This document shows, piece after piece, positions 63,251-64,000 of a DNA stretch of 64,000 nucleotides (position 1 is its first letter; the number at the start of each line of letters is the position of its first letter). The stretch comes from Dongia_B sp964406155. Lineage in GTDB: Bacteria > Pseudomonadota > Alphaproteobacteria > Dongiales > Dongiaceae. The notes under the pieces are model-generated. The model was given only the letters and a program-made list of their open reading frames with translations. It ran no database searches and was not told the DNA's origin. The position numbers were made by a program, and so were the translations under genes. The DNA is taken from positions 1-64,000 of the forward strand of contig CAYOQR010000027.1 of assembly GCA_964406155.1 (NCBI GenBank). Direction: 5' to 3'.

Positions 63251-63528
63251 TTGTCTCCCACGGTCGCACGCCCTTCACCATCTGCCGTATGCTGAGCAGC
63301 CTCCCTGAGCGATGATCTAAAGAGTCGGGCTTAGGGACCTAAAGGTCATCTTAAAGCCGCCTTGGATTGCTGTTTGACATTGTGAAGTAGGTTCGGGGTT
63401 AGGGGCCGATCGGCGAGACGCCCTAGGCTTCGTCAGGCGAGCGCTTGAAGTAGTAGCACCCGCACAGGCTCGCACCGTAAAATACTGTCTAAGAGAGATC
63501 ACCTCAGCACGCAGATTGGGGGAATGCT
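63251..63528. other. Short non-coding stretch after asnB
   Basis: About 280 bases with no gene, RNA or repeat I can support. Confidence 0.5.
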
Positions 63529-64000
63529 ATGGGTGCCCATGACGAGCTAGATGAGATTGTTGAGGAATTTGACATGTACGTCGATTCGCAACTAGCGCTG
63601 AATGCCCCCCCGAACTGGAAGAAACTGACACCCTGTATCACTTTACAGACGTAGCGGGATTGGTTGGCATTCTCACAAGCCGTAATTTGTGGTTTACCGA
63701 GCGAATTCACCTTAATGATCCGAGCGAATTGCAAATGGGCTTCGATCTAGCCCAGGAGCTTCTGCGGAATGACGACCCAGTAGATCCCTCCATCTTCTGG
63801 CATCTCAATATGCGAGAGGGGCTGACTCATACCTTGTCGGCGCTCGGCATTTACAGTGCCAGCTTCAGCCTGAACCCCGAGAGCCTCTACCAATGGCGCT
63901 GTTATGCTGACGATGGACGCGGCGTTGCTATCGGCTTTTCTCCTAGCCTCTTCGAGCCCAGTTTCGACGAAACAGGTACACCGATTTACGATGATATTAG
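63529..64000 (+). pseudogene. DUF2971 family gene with a one-base frameshift (partial)
   Basis: The frame from the ATG at 63529 (GGGGGAA upstream) stops at 63654. From 63612 the next frame is open to the window edge and encodes a DUF2971-like sequence: LYHFTDVAGLVGIL, LWFTERIHLNDPSE and QWRCYADDGRGVAIGF. The two frames would join if the C7 run at 63605-63611 were C8. Either a deletion in a homopolymer, a sequencing error, or a -1 slip on the run. Some DUF2971 genes lie in defence or mobile islands; function unknown. Confidence 0.75.

Overview
The window is GC-rich, densely coded chromosomal DNA, most likely from an alphaproteobacterium of the Rhodospirillales/rhizobial type. This rests on codon bias, Gum/Pss-style exopolysaccharide genes, many solute-binding-protein-dependent ABC importers, a Tat-targeted binding protein and a Pseudomonas-type branched-chain oxoacid dehydrogenase. 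The lineage is inferred, not proven. No rRNA, tRNA, CRISPR array or intact insertion sequence was seen.

Layout. (1) 1-1552, minus: E1 beta (cut by the edge) and E1 alpha of a branched-chain 2-oxoacid dehydrogenase. (2) 2187-15073: a catabolic and uptake region. It holds an operon of FAH-family hydrolase, a PotABCD-like importer and an M20 amidohydrolase/peptidase. Next come an Fe/2-oxoglutarate oxygenase with an orphan peptide-type binding protein and a LysR regulator. Last are a GntR/FCD regulator divergent from an amidohydrolase and a V4R-domain protein. The same AT-rich promoter/operator (37 bp, 4 mismatches) precedes both the FAH operon and the amidohydrolase operon, so the GntR protein probably controls both.

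(3) 15096-34734: a Wzx/Wzy-type exopolysaccharide locus (glycosyltransferases, galE, degenerate CpsD-like P-loop protein, flippase, outer-membrane barrel, Wza-like lipoprotein, Wzz/GumC co-polymerase, GH5 hydrolase, Wzy-like polymerase, WcaJ-like initiating transferase). Embedded in it on the minus strand is an unusual cassette: a small carrier protein, an acyl-CoA-dehydrogenase homologue, an aminoacyl:carrier-protein ligase (a stand-alone class II synthetase homologue) and a two-domain alpha/beta hydrolase whose first domain has lost its nucleophile. This is the best candidate for an undescribed system: carrier-bound amino acids possibly oxidised and transferred to the polysaccharide or a secreted product.

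(4) 35349-41263: a DUF1989 protein and a ytcA-mdtN-mdtO-mdtP-like tripartite efflux operon. (5) 41342-59768: two neighbouring Amadori-compound (fructosamine) modules. The first has a PotABCD-like importer, a short-chain dehydrogenase, a GntR/UTRA regulator and a FrlB-like deglycase, with matching operator sites at three places. The second has a LacI regulator with twin operators, a second FrlB-like deglycase, a MalEFG/UgpC-type sugar importer, a FrlC-like epimerase, a FrlD-like kinase and a DadA/PuuB-like FAD oxidase. Together they suggest uptake and breakdown of sugar-amino acid conjugates, either Amadori products or mannityl/fructosyl opine-like compounds.

(6) 59873-64000: a fused PssD-PssE (Alg14-Alg13-like) glycosyltransferase, a glutamine-dependent asparagine synthetase of the type found in surface-polysaccharide loci, and a DUF2971 gene broken by a one-base shift at a run of seven C. 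Codon use here looks less GC-biased than elsewhere, consistent with an acquired segment.
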